Shown: positions 1 to 5,222 of the stretch, piece after piece | Layout: each line of letters opens with the position of its first letter | How positions within the stretch are numbered: the first letter of the stretch is position 1 | DNA from: Actinomycetes bacterium | Lineage (GTDB): Bacteria; Actinomycetota; Acidimicrobiia; Acidimicrobiales; RAAP-2 | Assembly: GCA_021841725.1 (NCBI GenBank) | Contig: JAKCEC010000104.1 | Location: forward strand, 1 to 5,324 | Direction: 5' to 3' | DNA: 5,324 nucleotides | The notes under the pieces: model-generated | The model's database searches: none | Told to the model about the DNA's origin: nothing | The model's input: only the letters and a program-made list of their open reading frames with translations | Made by a program: the position numbers and the translations under genes

Positions 1-145
1 ATACCTCACTCGCTGGTCGGCCCCCTGGGGCACGCCCTCGCGCACCCCGCGACACCCGACCCGCGGCGACGACGCGGGTATCGGTCACGCGAGGGGGTGC
101 GTGGGGGAGACTGGTGGGAAACGCAAGTGGCGGAAAGGAGTCGCG
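1..145. other. Non-coding leader upstream of the CDF-like gene, with potential secondary structure
   Basis: I see no supportable gene in this stretch. It contains a perfect 7-bp inverted repeat, ACCCGCG at 59-65 and CGCGGGT at 73-79, with a 7-nt loop. It also contains complementary 8-mers: CGCACCCC at 41-48 matches GGGGTGCG at 94-101, and CCCTCGCG at 35-42 matches CGCGAGGG at 88-95. The last two pairings overlap and exclude each other. No T-run follows the hairpin. It may be the terminator of a gene to the left or a structured 5' leader, but such complementarity is also common by chance in GC-rich DNA. A convincing -10/-35 pair is not visible. Confidence 0.3.
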
Positions 146-1069
146 GTGAGTTCACCCAAGAAGTTGGCCAAGTCGAAGGAATTCAAACTCGAGCGTCGCG
201 CCCTCAGCCTTTCGGTCTACATGGGGATGGCCCTCGCGGTCGTCGGCATCTCCATTGGCATCATCGGTGGATCGCAGATCGTCCTGTTCGACGGGTTCTA
301 CACCTTCCTCGGTATCGGCCTGACGTGGATGGCGATGCGCGTCTCGCACCTGGTGGAGGAGGGTCCCACGATTCGCTACCCCTACGGACGCGAGGCGCTG
401 GTGCCACTCATCATCGGGATCGAGGGGGTGGCCCTGCTCGCGACGTGCGCCTACGCGTCGTTCAACGCGGTCCTCTCGATCATCGGCGGCGGGACCGCGG
501 TGCCCAACCGCTGGAGTTTCGCCTACGCGGTGACCGCCCTGGTGATACCGACCTTCATCTGGTGGCGGCTTCGCCGGCCGGCGCGTAAGTCCGAGTTGGT
601 GCGCGCCGAATCGACGCAGTGGCTCGCCGGCGCGGGTCTGGGTCTGGCCATCTTGTTGGCCTTCGTCGCGGCGAGTCTGATGACCGGGACCAGCTGGGCC
701 CTCGCGGCGCGCTACGTCGACCCCTCGCTGGTGATCGCCACGTGCCTCGTCTTCATCGTCCCCCCGGCGGGCATGGTGCGCACCACCTTCGTCGAACTCA
801 TTGAGGGAGTGCCCGACCCCGAATTGCAGGAGGCGGCGAAACTCGCGCTCGATCAGGTGGCCGCGCAGTTCTCGCTCAGCGACCGTCACATGCGCATGAC
901 CAAGATCGGTCGAAAGTTCTACGTCGAGATCGACTTCGTCGTCGAGCCCCACTGGACGGTCGCCCAATCCGACGAGGTGCGCCGCGTGCTCTTTCGCATG
1001 CTCAAGACCATCCCGCACGACCTCTGGCTGACCCTGGAGTTTACGAACGATCGTGCGCTGGTGGACTGA
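146..1069 (+). CDS. Cation diffusion facilitator (CDF)-family membrane protein, atypical metal site
   Basis: This 307-residue membrane protein resembles CDF transporters (PF01545), which export divalent metals such as Zn, Fe or Mn by proton antiport. The GTG at 146 is chosen because AAAGGAG at 134-140 sits 5 nt upstream; a GTG at 101 is in frame but adds 15 residues and lacks such a site. After a basic N-terminus come about six hydrophobic segments (roughly residues 21-43, 47-67, 84-113, 124-141, 159-178 and 192-213) and a soluble C-terminal domain (about 220-307) of the size of the CDF cytoplasmic domain. Family-like stretches are LFDGFYTFLG (47-56) and YPYGREALVPL (78-88). The transmembrane HxxxD metal site of classical CDFs is not present: the aligned positions are Y52/G56 in segment 2 and Q158/G162 in segment 5. 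Substrate is therefore unknown and transport itself is uncertain. The gene is monocistronic as far as visible and converges on ssrA. Confidence 0.8.
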   Translation: MSSPKKLAKSKEFKLERRALSLSVYMGMALAVVGISIGIIGGSQIVLFDGFYTFLGIGLTWMAMRVSHLVEEGPTIRYPYGREALVPLIIGIEGVALLATCAYASFNAVLSIIGGGTAVPNRWSFAYAVTALVIPTFIWWRLRRPARKSELVRAESTQWLAGAGLGLAILLAFVAASLMTGTSWALAARYVDPSLVIATCLVFIVPPAGMVRTTFVELIEGVPDPELQEAAKLALDQVAAQFSLSDRHMRMTKIGRKFYVEIDFVVEPHWTVAQSDEVRRVLFRMLKTIPHDLWLTLEFTNDRALVD

Positions 1070-1076
1070 TCCGACG

Positions 1077-1113
1077 CGACAGAAGCCCGCACCGGAGGTG
1101 CGGGCTTCTGTCG
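1077..1113. terminator. Perfect 17-bp hairpin between convergent CDF gene and ssrA
   Basis: The left arm at 1077-1093 (CGACAGAAGCCCGCACC) pairs without mismatch with 1097-1113 around a 3-nt loop, GGA. It starts 8 nt after the stop of the CDF-like gene and 4 nt beyond the tmRNA discriminator base. It is palindromic, so it could stop transcription from both directions. Neither side has a T-tract, which fits the T-poor terminators often proposed in GC-rich actinobacteria. On the ssrA side it would also bound the precursor that is trimmed to the mature 3' end. Confidence 0.8.
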
Positions 1114-1196
1114 TCGTGGAGATGCCGGGTTACGAGCCCGGGTCCGCCTGTTTCTCAGTGATCCTTCTCCGAGCGCAGCCCGCAGGAGATTGTCGA

Positions 1197-1228
1197 GATC
1201 ACCCCCACTGCGTGCGCCAGTGGTGATC
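1197..1228 (-). repeat. Hairpin inside tmRNA (pseudoknot-domain stem)
   Basis: GATCACCACTG and CAGTGGGGGTGATC on the minus strand form a stem of about 11 bp with a small bulge and the loop GCGCACG. Its place between the tag and the 3' tRNA-like part fits one of the later pseudoknot or helix elements of tmRNA. Which pseudoknot it is has not been settled. Confidence 0.55.
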
Positions 1229-1341
1229 CGTAGTTAGCTAAGTTGTCCCGGCGCCACCACTAACGAGCGTCGACGGTAAGTCCCACTTTTTTGGCACCCA
1301 GTATCTGCGCCGCGGGACCGGGCACAGGTGGACGTTGCTAC

Positions 1342-1371
1342 CTAAGCAGCAAGAACAAGCGAAGGCTTGTC
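1342..1371 (-). other. tmRNA tag-peptide reading frame, DKPSLVLAA-stop
   Basis: Within the tmRNA, codons GAC AAG CCT TCG CTT GTT CTT GCT GCT TAG encode Asp-Lys-Pro-Ser-Leu-Val-Leu-Ala-Ala. The resume codon is placed at GAC (tmRNA nt 93-95) by alignment to E. coli, whose GCA is at nt 90. The upstream context AAAATAAAC matches the E. coli spacing, with A at -4 of the resume codon, the position known to set the frame there. The Leu-Ala-Ala end is the usual signal for ClpXP-type proteolysis. With the alanine carried by tmRNA itself, the tag added to proteins would be A-DKPSLVLAA. An upstream resume codon in the same frame (GAG or AAC) cannot be wholly excluded. Confidence 0.8.
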
Positions 1372-1519
1372 GTTTATTTTTGTTTCCGGCTCTTTTACGT
1401 GGCTCCGGAGACCACGGCTCGCTTCTCTCACCTCAACGTCAGACGTCGAATCCATTCATCCCCTCGTTAGGTCCAGCCGACGTGGCTAGGCACCAATTCT
1501 ACCGCAGTCGACTCGCGGA

Positions 1520-2041
1520 TCATCCGAATTTTTCGGCGTTGCGGATGCTGCGGGCGATCTCGCGACTGGCGTCGCGTTCGGCGATGGCCTGGCGCTTGTC
1601 GTGCTGCTTGCGCCCCTTGGCCAGGGCGATCTCGATCTTGGCGCGACCGTCCTTGAAGTACATCTTGATCGGCACGATGGTGAGCGGCTGGGTCTTGGTC
1701 TTGTCGACCAAGCGGTCAATCTCGTGGTGGTGTACGAGCAGCTTGCGTTTACGGTCCGGGTCGTGGCTCCCGAAGCCGACGGCGAAGGACCAGGGGGGGA
1801 TGTGCGACTGGAACAGCCAGAGCTCGCCGCCCTCCACGCGGGCGTAGGCCTCGGCGATCTGGGCCTTGCCCTCGCGCAGGGATTTCACCTCGGAGCCCGT
1901 GAGGACCATGCCGCACTCGAAGGTCTCAATGAGGTCGTAGTCGTGGCGCGCGCGTCGATTCGACGCGACCACGCGGTCGCCCTTCACCCCTTCGGATTTC
2001 GCCTTGTCGCGGCGTGCCTGCATCTGCTTGGCTCGAGCCAT
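1520..2041 (-). CDS. smpB: SsrA-binding protein SmpB
   Basis: SmpB binds the tRNA-like part of tmRNA and places it in the empty A site of stalled ribosomes. The 173-residue product has the family blocks NRRARHDY (28-35), GSEVKSLREGKA (49-60), HIPPW (80-84) and the C-terminal basic tail DKRQAIAERDASREIAR (148-164), which enters the mRNA channel in characterised homologues. It carries about 20 extra basic residues before the core VASNRRARH block, making it somewhat longer than typical (about 150-160). The ATG at 2041 is preferred because a TACGCT -10-like element ends 6 nt upstream, implying a leaderless or nearly leaderless mRNA. GGAGG is present but only one base from the ATG, too close for a normal ribosome-binding site. 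SsrA begins 56 bp after the stop, so the two components lie together. Confidence 0.97.
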   Translation of the reverse strand: MARAKQMQARRDKAKSEGVKGDRVVASNRRARHDYDLIETFECGMVLTGSEVKSLREGKAQIAEAYARVEGGELWLFQSHIPPWSFAVGFGSHDPDRKRKLLVHHHEIDRLVDKTKTQPLTIVPIKMYFKDGRAKIEIALAKGRKQHDKRQAIAERDASREIARSIRNAEKFG

Positions 2042-2047
2042 GCCTCC

Positions 2048-2053
2048 AGCGTA
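2048..2053 (-). promoter_or_regulatory. Candidate -10 element of smpB (TACGCT)
   Basis: On the minus strand TACGCT fits the actinobacterial -10 pattern TANNNT and lies exactly 6 nt before the smpB ATG, so transcription could start at the A of the start codon. No good -35 is visible at the expected distance. The same arrangement recurs before mec and the Lon-domain gene. Confidence 0.45.
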
Positions 2054-2078
2054 TCGAGCGGCGTGCGCGCCACTTCAC

Positions 2079-2084
2079 TAACGT
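2079..2084 (+). promoter_or_regulatory. Candidate -10 element of the mec-cysO-cysM cluster (TAACGT)
   Basis: TAACGT fits TANNNT and lies 6 nt before the GTG of mec, which has no Shine-Dalgarno sequence (the intervening bases are GGCGAC). A leaderless transcript beginning at the GTG is the simplest reading. The -35 region would overlap the smpB promoter on the other strand, so the two could compete or be co-regulated. Confidence 0.45.
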
Positions 2085-2090
2085 GGCGAC

Positions 2091-2516
2091 GTGCTCACCC
2101 TGACGTTCGACCAACGCGAGGCGATGGTCGCCACGTGTATCCGCGCTCTCCCCGACGAGGGCTGCGGGTTGCTGCTCGGACGCGCCGACGGCGTCGTGGT
2201 GGACGTCGTGGCCAGTGCCAACGTGGCGGCGTCGGCCAAGGTCTACGAAATAGACCCCCGGGTACTGCTGGCGACCTTTCGCCGGGCGGACGACGAGGGC
2301 CTCGAGGTCATTGGCGTCTTTCATTCGCACACGCATTCGCCGGCGTACCCCAGCGCCACCGACATCCGCCAGGCCCCCGACCCCGCGTGGCACTACGTCC
2401 TGGTCTCCCTGGCGTCGTCACCCGCCGACGTGCGCAGCTACTCGGTCGTGCAGGGCGAGGTGAGCGAAGAGGACGTCCTGGTCGAGGGGGTCACGGGCAC
2501 GCGCGCGGACGATTAA
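2091..2516 (+). CDS. mec: JAMM/MPN metalloprotease acting on the CysO sulfur carrier
   Basis: This is a 141-residue single-domain JAMM (Mov34/MPN/PAD-1) zinc protease. The signature HSHTHSPAYPSATD at 78-91 supplies both zinc histidines (H78, H80), S88 and the zinc aspartate D91. The catalytic glutamate is E23 in DEGCGLLLG (22-30). In M. tuberculosis the homologue Mec cleaves cysteine from the C-terminus of the CysO-cysteine adduct, and here cysO and cysM follow directly, so the same role is inferred. Because this CysO ends in two residues after its Gly-Gly, the enzyme may also mature the carrier, as JAMM partners do for QbsE-type carriers. The GTG start is supported by the TAACGT element 6 nt upstream and the absence of a ribosome-binding site. 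The 47-bp gap to cysO contains no visible terminator. Confidence 0.92.
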   Translation: MLTLTFDQREAMVATCIRALPDEGCGLLLGRADGVVVDVVASANVAASAKVYEIDPRVLLATFRRADDEGLEVIGVFHSHTHSPAYPSATDIRQAPDPAWHYVLVSLASSPADVRSYSVVQGEVSEEDVLVEGVTGTRADD

Positions 2517-2563
2517 AGTTGACGAGGTTAGTCAGGAATTGATTCGTCGTCGAAAGAGATCCC

Positions 2564-2845
2564 ATGTCCGCTGTGCTACGAATTCCCACCGTCCTACGAC
2601 CCGCGATGGGTGGTGAGACGACCATCTCCGTGGAGGGGACGACCATCGGCGCGGTGCTCGCGGACGTGACCGCCCGCTTCCCGGCCGTCAAGGGCCAACT
2701 GCTGAACGAGGACGGCACCCTGCACCGCTTCCTCAACGTCTACGTGAACGATGACGACGTGCGCTACCTCGGCGGGGTGGACGCGGCCGTGGCCGACACC
2801 GACGAGATCACGTTGTTGCCCGCCGTGGCCGGAGGGGCTTGGTAG
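2564..2845 (+). CDS. cysO: Ubiquitin-fold sulfur-carrier protein CysO with Gly-Gly-Ala-Trp C-terminus
   Basis: This 93-residue MoaD/ThiS-type protein delivers sulfide as a C-terminal thiocarboxylate for cysteine synthesis. The N-terminal IPTVLRP (7-13), HRFLNVYVNDDDVRYLGG (54-71) and the final LPAVAGG (85-91) closely resemble mycobacterial CysO. The reading frame continues for two codons after Gly90-Gly91, ending Gly-Gly-Ala-Trp before TAG. Such a carrier cannot be activated at the second glycine until Ala-Trp is removed, which the adjacent Mec protease could do (inference). The ATG at 2564 has AAAGAG at 2553-2558, 5 nt upstream. TTGACG at 2519-2524, just after the mec stop, is -35-like, but I see no convincing -10 behind it, so read-through from mec is more likely. 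The stop codon overlaps the cysM start by one base. Activation would need an MoeB/ThiF-type adenylyltransferase, which is not in this window. Confidence 0.93.
   Translation: MSAVLRIPTVLRPAMGGETTISVEGTTIGAVLADVTARFPAVKGQLLNEDGTLHRFLNVYVNDDDVRYLGGVDAAVADTDEITLLPAVAGGAW
2831..2837 (+). promoter_or_regulatory. Shine-Dalgarno of cysM formed by the CysO Gly-Gly codons
   Basis: GGAGGGG lies 7 nt before the GTG of cysM. Its GGA and GGG triplets are the codons for the essential Gly90-Gly91 of CysO. This site decides the cysM start at 2845 rather than the in-frame TTG at 2839. Confidence 0.8.
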
Positions 2846-3810
2846 TGACGCGATACGCGTCCGTCCTGGACCTCATTGGTCAGACCCCCGTGGTCGACGT
2901 GAGCGCCCTCTCACCCAAGCCCCACGTCACGATTCTGGCCAAGTTGGAGGGGCGTAATCCGGCGGGATCGGTGAAGGACCGCGTCGCGCTCTCCCTCGTC
3001 GACGCCGCCGAGGCCGAGGGGCGCCTGGTGCGCGGCGCGCCCGATCAAACCCTGATCGAACCGTCCTCGGGTAACACCGGGATCGCCCTGGCGATGGTCT
3101 GTCGCCTGCGCGGGTACCACCTCAAGGTCGTCCTACCGTCGAACGTCTCGCCCGAACGCCGTCAGTTATTGCTCGCCTGGGGGGCCGAGATCATCGATTC
3201 TCCCGGCTCCGAGGGATCCAACGGCGCCGTGCGCCTCGCGCAGCGACTAGCGGGGGAGCACCCCGAGTGGGTCTTCCTCTACCAGTACGCCAACCCCCAC
3301 AATCCGCTCGCGCACTACCACGGCACCGGCCCCGAGATCCTGCGCGACGTGCCCGAGATCACCCACTTCGTGGCCGGGCTCGGGACGTCGGGGACCCTGA
3401 TGGGCGTGGGGCGCTACCTCAAGGAGCACAAGCCCGGCACGCAGGTCTGGGCGATCGAGCCGCCCAGCGGTGAGATGGTCGACGGGCTGCGCAACCTCGA
3501 CGACGGGTACATCCCGCCCATCTTCACGGACAACCACGGGACCGAATTGCTGGACCGCAAGGTGGTCGTGCGACCCAGGGAGTCCATTGAGTGGACCCGG
3601 CGCCTCACCGAGGTCGGTCTCTTCGTCGGCATTTCCTCGGGGGCCATCATGGCGGGCGCCGTCAAGTGCGCGTCACTGGTCCCCGACGATCAGGCGGCGA
3701 CCATCGTGACCATCGCCTGCGACGACGGGTGGAAGTACCTCTCCACCGGCGCCTGGAGCGACGACATCGACGACGTCGTCGAGCGCGCGAAGAAGATCAT
3801 CTACTTCTAA
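2845..3810 (+). CDS. cysM: Cysteine synthase CysM, O-phosphoserine/CysO-dependent type
   Basis: This PLP enzyme of the cysteine synthase family has 321 residues, a normal length. The PLP lysine is K44 in AGSVKDR (40-46). SSGNTG (74-79) is the substrate loop, GLGTSGT (178-184) binds the cofactor phosphate, and S265 in GISSGA is placed for the pyridine nitrogen. The N-terminus [15 protein letters not shown] aligns with the MTRY start of M. tuberculosis CysM, supporting the GTG at 2845. GLRNLDDG (214-221) keeps the arginine (R216) that corresponds to R220 of mycobacterial CysM, known to favour O-phosphoserine over O-acetylserine. With CysO and Mec adjacent, the inferred reaction is O-phosphoserine plus CysO-thiocarboxylate to CysO-cysteine. 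The C-terminus, IIYF, is hydrophobic; in the mycobacterial enzyme the last residues fold over the active site. The start overlaps the cysO stop by one base, so coupling is likely. Confidence 0.95.
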   Translation: MTRYASVLDLIGQTPVVDVSALSPKPHVTILAKLEGRNPAGSVKDRVALSLVDAAEAEGRLVRGAPDQTLIEPSSGNTGIALAMVCRLRGYHLKVVLPSNVSPERRQLLLAWGAEIIDSPGSEGSNGAVRLAQRLAGEHPEWVFLYQYANPHNPLAHYHGTGPEILRDVPEITHFVAGLGTSGTLMGVGRYLKEHKPGTQVWAIEPPSGEMVDGLRNLDDGYIPPIFTDNHGTELLDRKVVVRPRESIEWTRRLTEVGLFVGISSGAIMAGAVKCASLVPDDQAATIVTIACDDGWKYLSTGAWSDDIDDVVERAKKIIYF

Positions 3811-3830
3811 TCGTCCCCGTCATTCTCCGC

Positions 3831-3836
3831 TACCGT
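3831..3836 (+). promoter_or_regulatory. Possible -10 element of rph-rdgB (TACCGT)
   Basis: TACCGT in the 55-bp gap between cysM and rph fits TANNNT and would give a leader of roughly 23 nt carrying the rph ribosome-binding site. No clear -35 is seen and no terminator follows cysM, so read-through from cysM is equally possible. Confidence 0.3.
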
Positions 3837-3865
3837 TGTCGGTCGACGAGTCTTTGAGGAGCACC

Positions 3866-4609
3866 ATGACGGAACTGCGTGGCGACGGGCGCACGCCCCA
3901 ACAACTGCGACCCTTCACCTTCCAGCGCGACTTCACCGAGATGGCGCCGGGTTCGGTGTTGGTGAGTTTCGGTCGCACCCGCGTGCTGTGCACGGCGTCG
4001 GTACAAGAGGACGTACCGCGCTGGCTACGCGGCAGCGGTAAGGGGTGGGTCACGGCGGAGTATTCGATGCTGCCCGGTTCGACCCCCGAGCGCGCGACGC
4101 GCGAGGCGGCCAAGGGCAAGCAGTCGGGCCGCACTCAGGAGATCCAACGCTTGATCGGTCGCTCCCTGCGCACGGTGACGCGCCTGGAACTCATGCCCGA
4201 GGTGTCGATCACCGTCGACTGTGACGTCCTGCAGGCCGACGGGGGCACGCGCACGGCGTCGATCTGCGGGGGCTACGTCGCCCTGCACGACGCGTTGACG
4301 CGATTGGTGCAGCGCGGGGTGCTGGCCGAACACCCGCTCGTCGACCTGGTGGCGGCTATCTCGGTCGGCGTCATCGACGGCGTGGCGATGCTGGACCTGC
4401 CCTACGAGGAAGACAGTCGCGCCGACACCGACATGAACGTGGTGATGACCGGCGCCGGGGGTTTCGTGGAGGTCCAGGGCACGGCCGAGCAGGCCCCGTT
4501 CTCGCGCCCCGAACTCGACCGACTGCTGGACCTGGCGAGCGCGGGGATCGGCGCCATCCACGCGGCCCAGCGCGACGTGCTCGCGGTGGCGCCCAGCGCG
4601 CGCGCGTGA
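3866..4609 (+). CDS. rph: Ribonuclease PH
   Basis: RNase PH is a phosphate-dependent 3'-5' exoribonuclease that trims tRNA 3' ends and acts in the cytoplasm as a hexameric ring. The 247-residue product has the family blocks [12 protein letters not shown] (35-46), [11 protein letters not shown] (60-70), [16 protein letters not shown] (87-102), [15 protein letters not shown] (119-133, with the phosphate-binding GGTRT) and [14 protein letters not shown] (178-191, carrying the conserved acidic residues). No key residue appears lost. The ATG at 3866 is preferred because GAGGAG at 3856-3861 precedes it; a start at 3836 would add ten unlike residues. Since this organism seems not to encode CCA on its tmRNA, 3' trimming before CCA addition is a plausible job for the enzyme on ssrA (inference). 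The last four bases overlap the rdgB start. Confidence 0.97.
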   Translation: MTELRGDGRTPQQLRPFTFQRDFTEMAPGSVLVSFGRTRVLCTASVQEDVPRWLRGSGKGWVTAEYSMLPGSTPERATREAAKGKQSGRTQEIQRLIGRSLRTVTRLELMPEVSITVDCDVLQADGGTRTASICGGYVALHDALTRLVQRGVLAEHPLVDLVAAISVGVIDGVAMLDLPYEEDSRADTDMNVVMTGAGGFVEVQGTAEQAPFSRPELDRLLDLASAGIGAIHAAQRDVLAVAPSARA

Positions 4610-5196
4610 CGACCTTCGTCCTGGCCACCGCCAATCCGCACAAGACCGAGGAGATCCGCGCCGTTCTGTCCGAACTCGGCGTCACTCTGCTCGCGCGACC
4701 CGACGACGTGCCCGAGGTCGAAGAGAACGAGGACACCCTCGAGGGTAACGCCCTCGCCAAGGCGCGCGCCCTCGTGGACGCGACGCGACACGCCGCGATC
4801 GCCGACGATACGGGGCTGTTCGTCGACGCGCTCGGCGGGCGTCCGGGGGTCTACAGTGCGCGTTACGCCGGCGAACACGCCACCTACGACGAGAACGTGA
4901 CCCGGCTCCTCGCGGAGCTGAGCGAGGTCGGTGACGATCGGCGCGGCGCCGAGTTCCGCACGGTCATCTGCGTCGCCTATCCGTCGGGGCGGTGGCGCTC
5001 GGTGCAGGGGATATTGACCGGGCGCATCACGCGCGAGCGCCGGGGGATCCACGGTTTTGGCTACGACCCGGTGTTCGAGCCCCTCGAGGCCGGGGGGCGC
5101 ACCCTCGCCGAGATGACGCCGCCGGAGAAGAACGCGAACTCCCATCGCGCGCGTGCGCTGCGCGCCCTGGTGGAGGAGTTACGAACGTCGTCGTGA
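4606..5196 (+). CDS. rdgB: RdgB/HAM1-type dITP/XTP pyrophosphatase
   Basis: This nucleotide-pool cleaning enzyme hydrolyses ITP, dITP and XTP to the monophosphate and pyrophosphate, keeping deaminated purines out of DNA and RNA. The 196-residue product is of normal length. It shows [11 protein letters not shown] (7-17, triphosphate contact), [10 protein letters not shown] (46-55), [24 protein letters not shown] (66-89, with D68 as the likely catalytic base, equivalent to E. coli D69), GFGYDPVF (150-157, base recognition) and [12 protein letters not shown] (174-185). The GTG start overlaps the rph stop as GTGA, which suggests translational coupling. The same rph-rdgB pairing occurs in mycobacteria. 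All recognised functional residues are present. Confidence 0.96.
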   Translation: MTTFVLATANPHKTEEIRAVLSELGVTLLARPDDVPEVEENEDTLEGNALAKARALVDATRHAAIADDTGLFVDALGGRPGVYSARYAGEHATYDENVTRLLAELSEVGDDRRGAEFRTVICVAYPSGRWRSVQGILTGRITRERRGIHGFGYDPVFEPLEAGGRTLAEMTPPEKNANSHRARALRALVEELRTSS

Positions 5197-5210
5197 GACG
5201 CCACCACCTT

Positions 5211-5216
5211 TAGTCT
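5211..5216 (+). promoter_or_regulatory. Candidate -10 element of the Lon-domain gene (TAGTCT)
   Basis: TAGTCT fits TANNNT and is followed by exactly 6 nt, GGGGAG, before the GTG at 5223. The purine-rich bases touch the GTG, too close for a standard Shine-Dalgarno spacing, so a leaderless transcript is likelier. This would make the downstream gene a separate transcription unit from rph-rdgB. Confidence 0.45.
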
Positions 5217-5222
5217 GGGGAG

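Larger units (their letters stand above)
1117..1463 (-). ncRNA. ssrA: tmRNA (transfer-messenger RNA)
   Basis: tmRNA rescues stalled ribosomes by acting first as an alanine tRNA and then as a short mRNA encoding a degradation tag. It works with SmpB, encoded just upstream. The 5' end reads GGGGATGAATGGATTCGACG, containing the hallmark GGATTCGAC. The 5' GGGGATG pairs with CATCTCC at the 3' end (plus strand 1118-1124) to form the acceptor stem with one G-U pair. The T-arm is CCGGG/CCCGG with loop CTCGTAA. GTCTG near the 5' end can pair with CAGGC before the T-arm as helix 2. A pseudoknot-1-like stem (CGTGG/CCACG) precedes the tag region, whose CGTAAAAGAGCCGG resembles the E. coli sequence at the same place. 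A further hairpin of about 11 bp lies at plus 1197-1228. The 347-nt length is normal. CCA is not encoded, because CGA follows the discriminator A. Confidence 0.93.

Noticed and set aside
101..145. Earlier GTG start for the CDF-like protein
   Set aside because: The GTG at 146 has AAAGGAG 5 nt upstream, while the extra 15 residues from 101 have no homology-like features.
152..1018. Long open frame on the minus strand across the CDF-like gene
   Set aside because: It is antisense to a gene with clear membrane segments and a ribosome-binding site. Its translation is Arg/Asp/His-rich low-complexity, as expected of a GC-rich shadow frame.
1464..1519. Dedicated ssrA promoter between smpB and ssrA
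   Set aside because: Only weak elements are present (TTGGTG and GACCTA on the minus strand, 17 nt apart). Co-transcription with smpB or a promoter inside smpB is equally possible, so no feature is called.
1335..1847. Plus-strand open frame over ssrA and smpB
   Set aside because: It runs antisense through a convincing tmRNA and SmpB, and has no ribosome-binding site or family motifs.
2839..2844. TTG start for cysM
   Set aside because: The GTG at 2845 has better Shine-Dalgarno spacing and gives the VTRY N-terminus that aligns with known CysM.
3836..3865. Upstream start for RNase PH
   Set aside because: GAGGAG directly precedes the ATG at 3866, and the ten upstream residues are not typical of the family.
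4402..5145. Long minus-strand open frame across rph and rdgB
   Set aside because: Both sense genes are full-length with all family motifs. The antisense product shows no recognisable domain.
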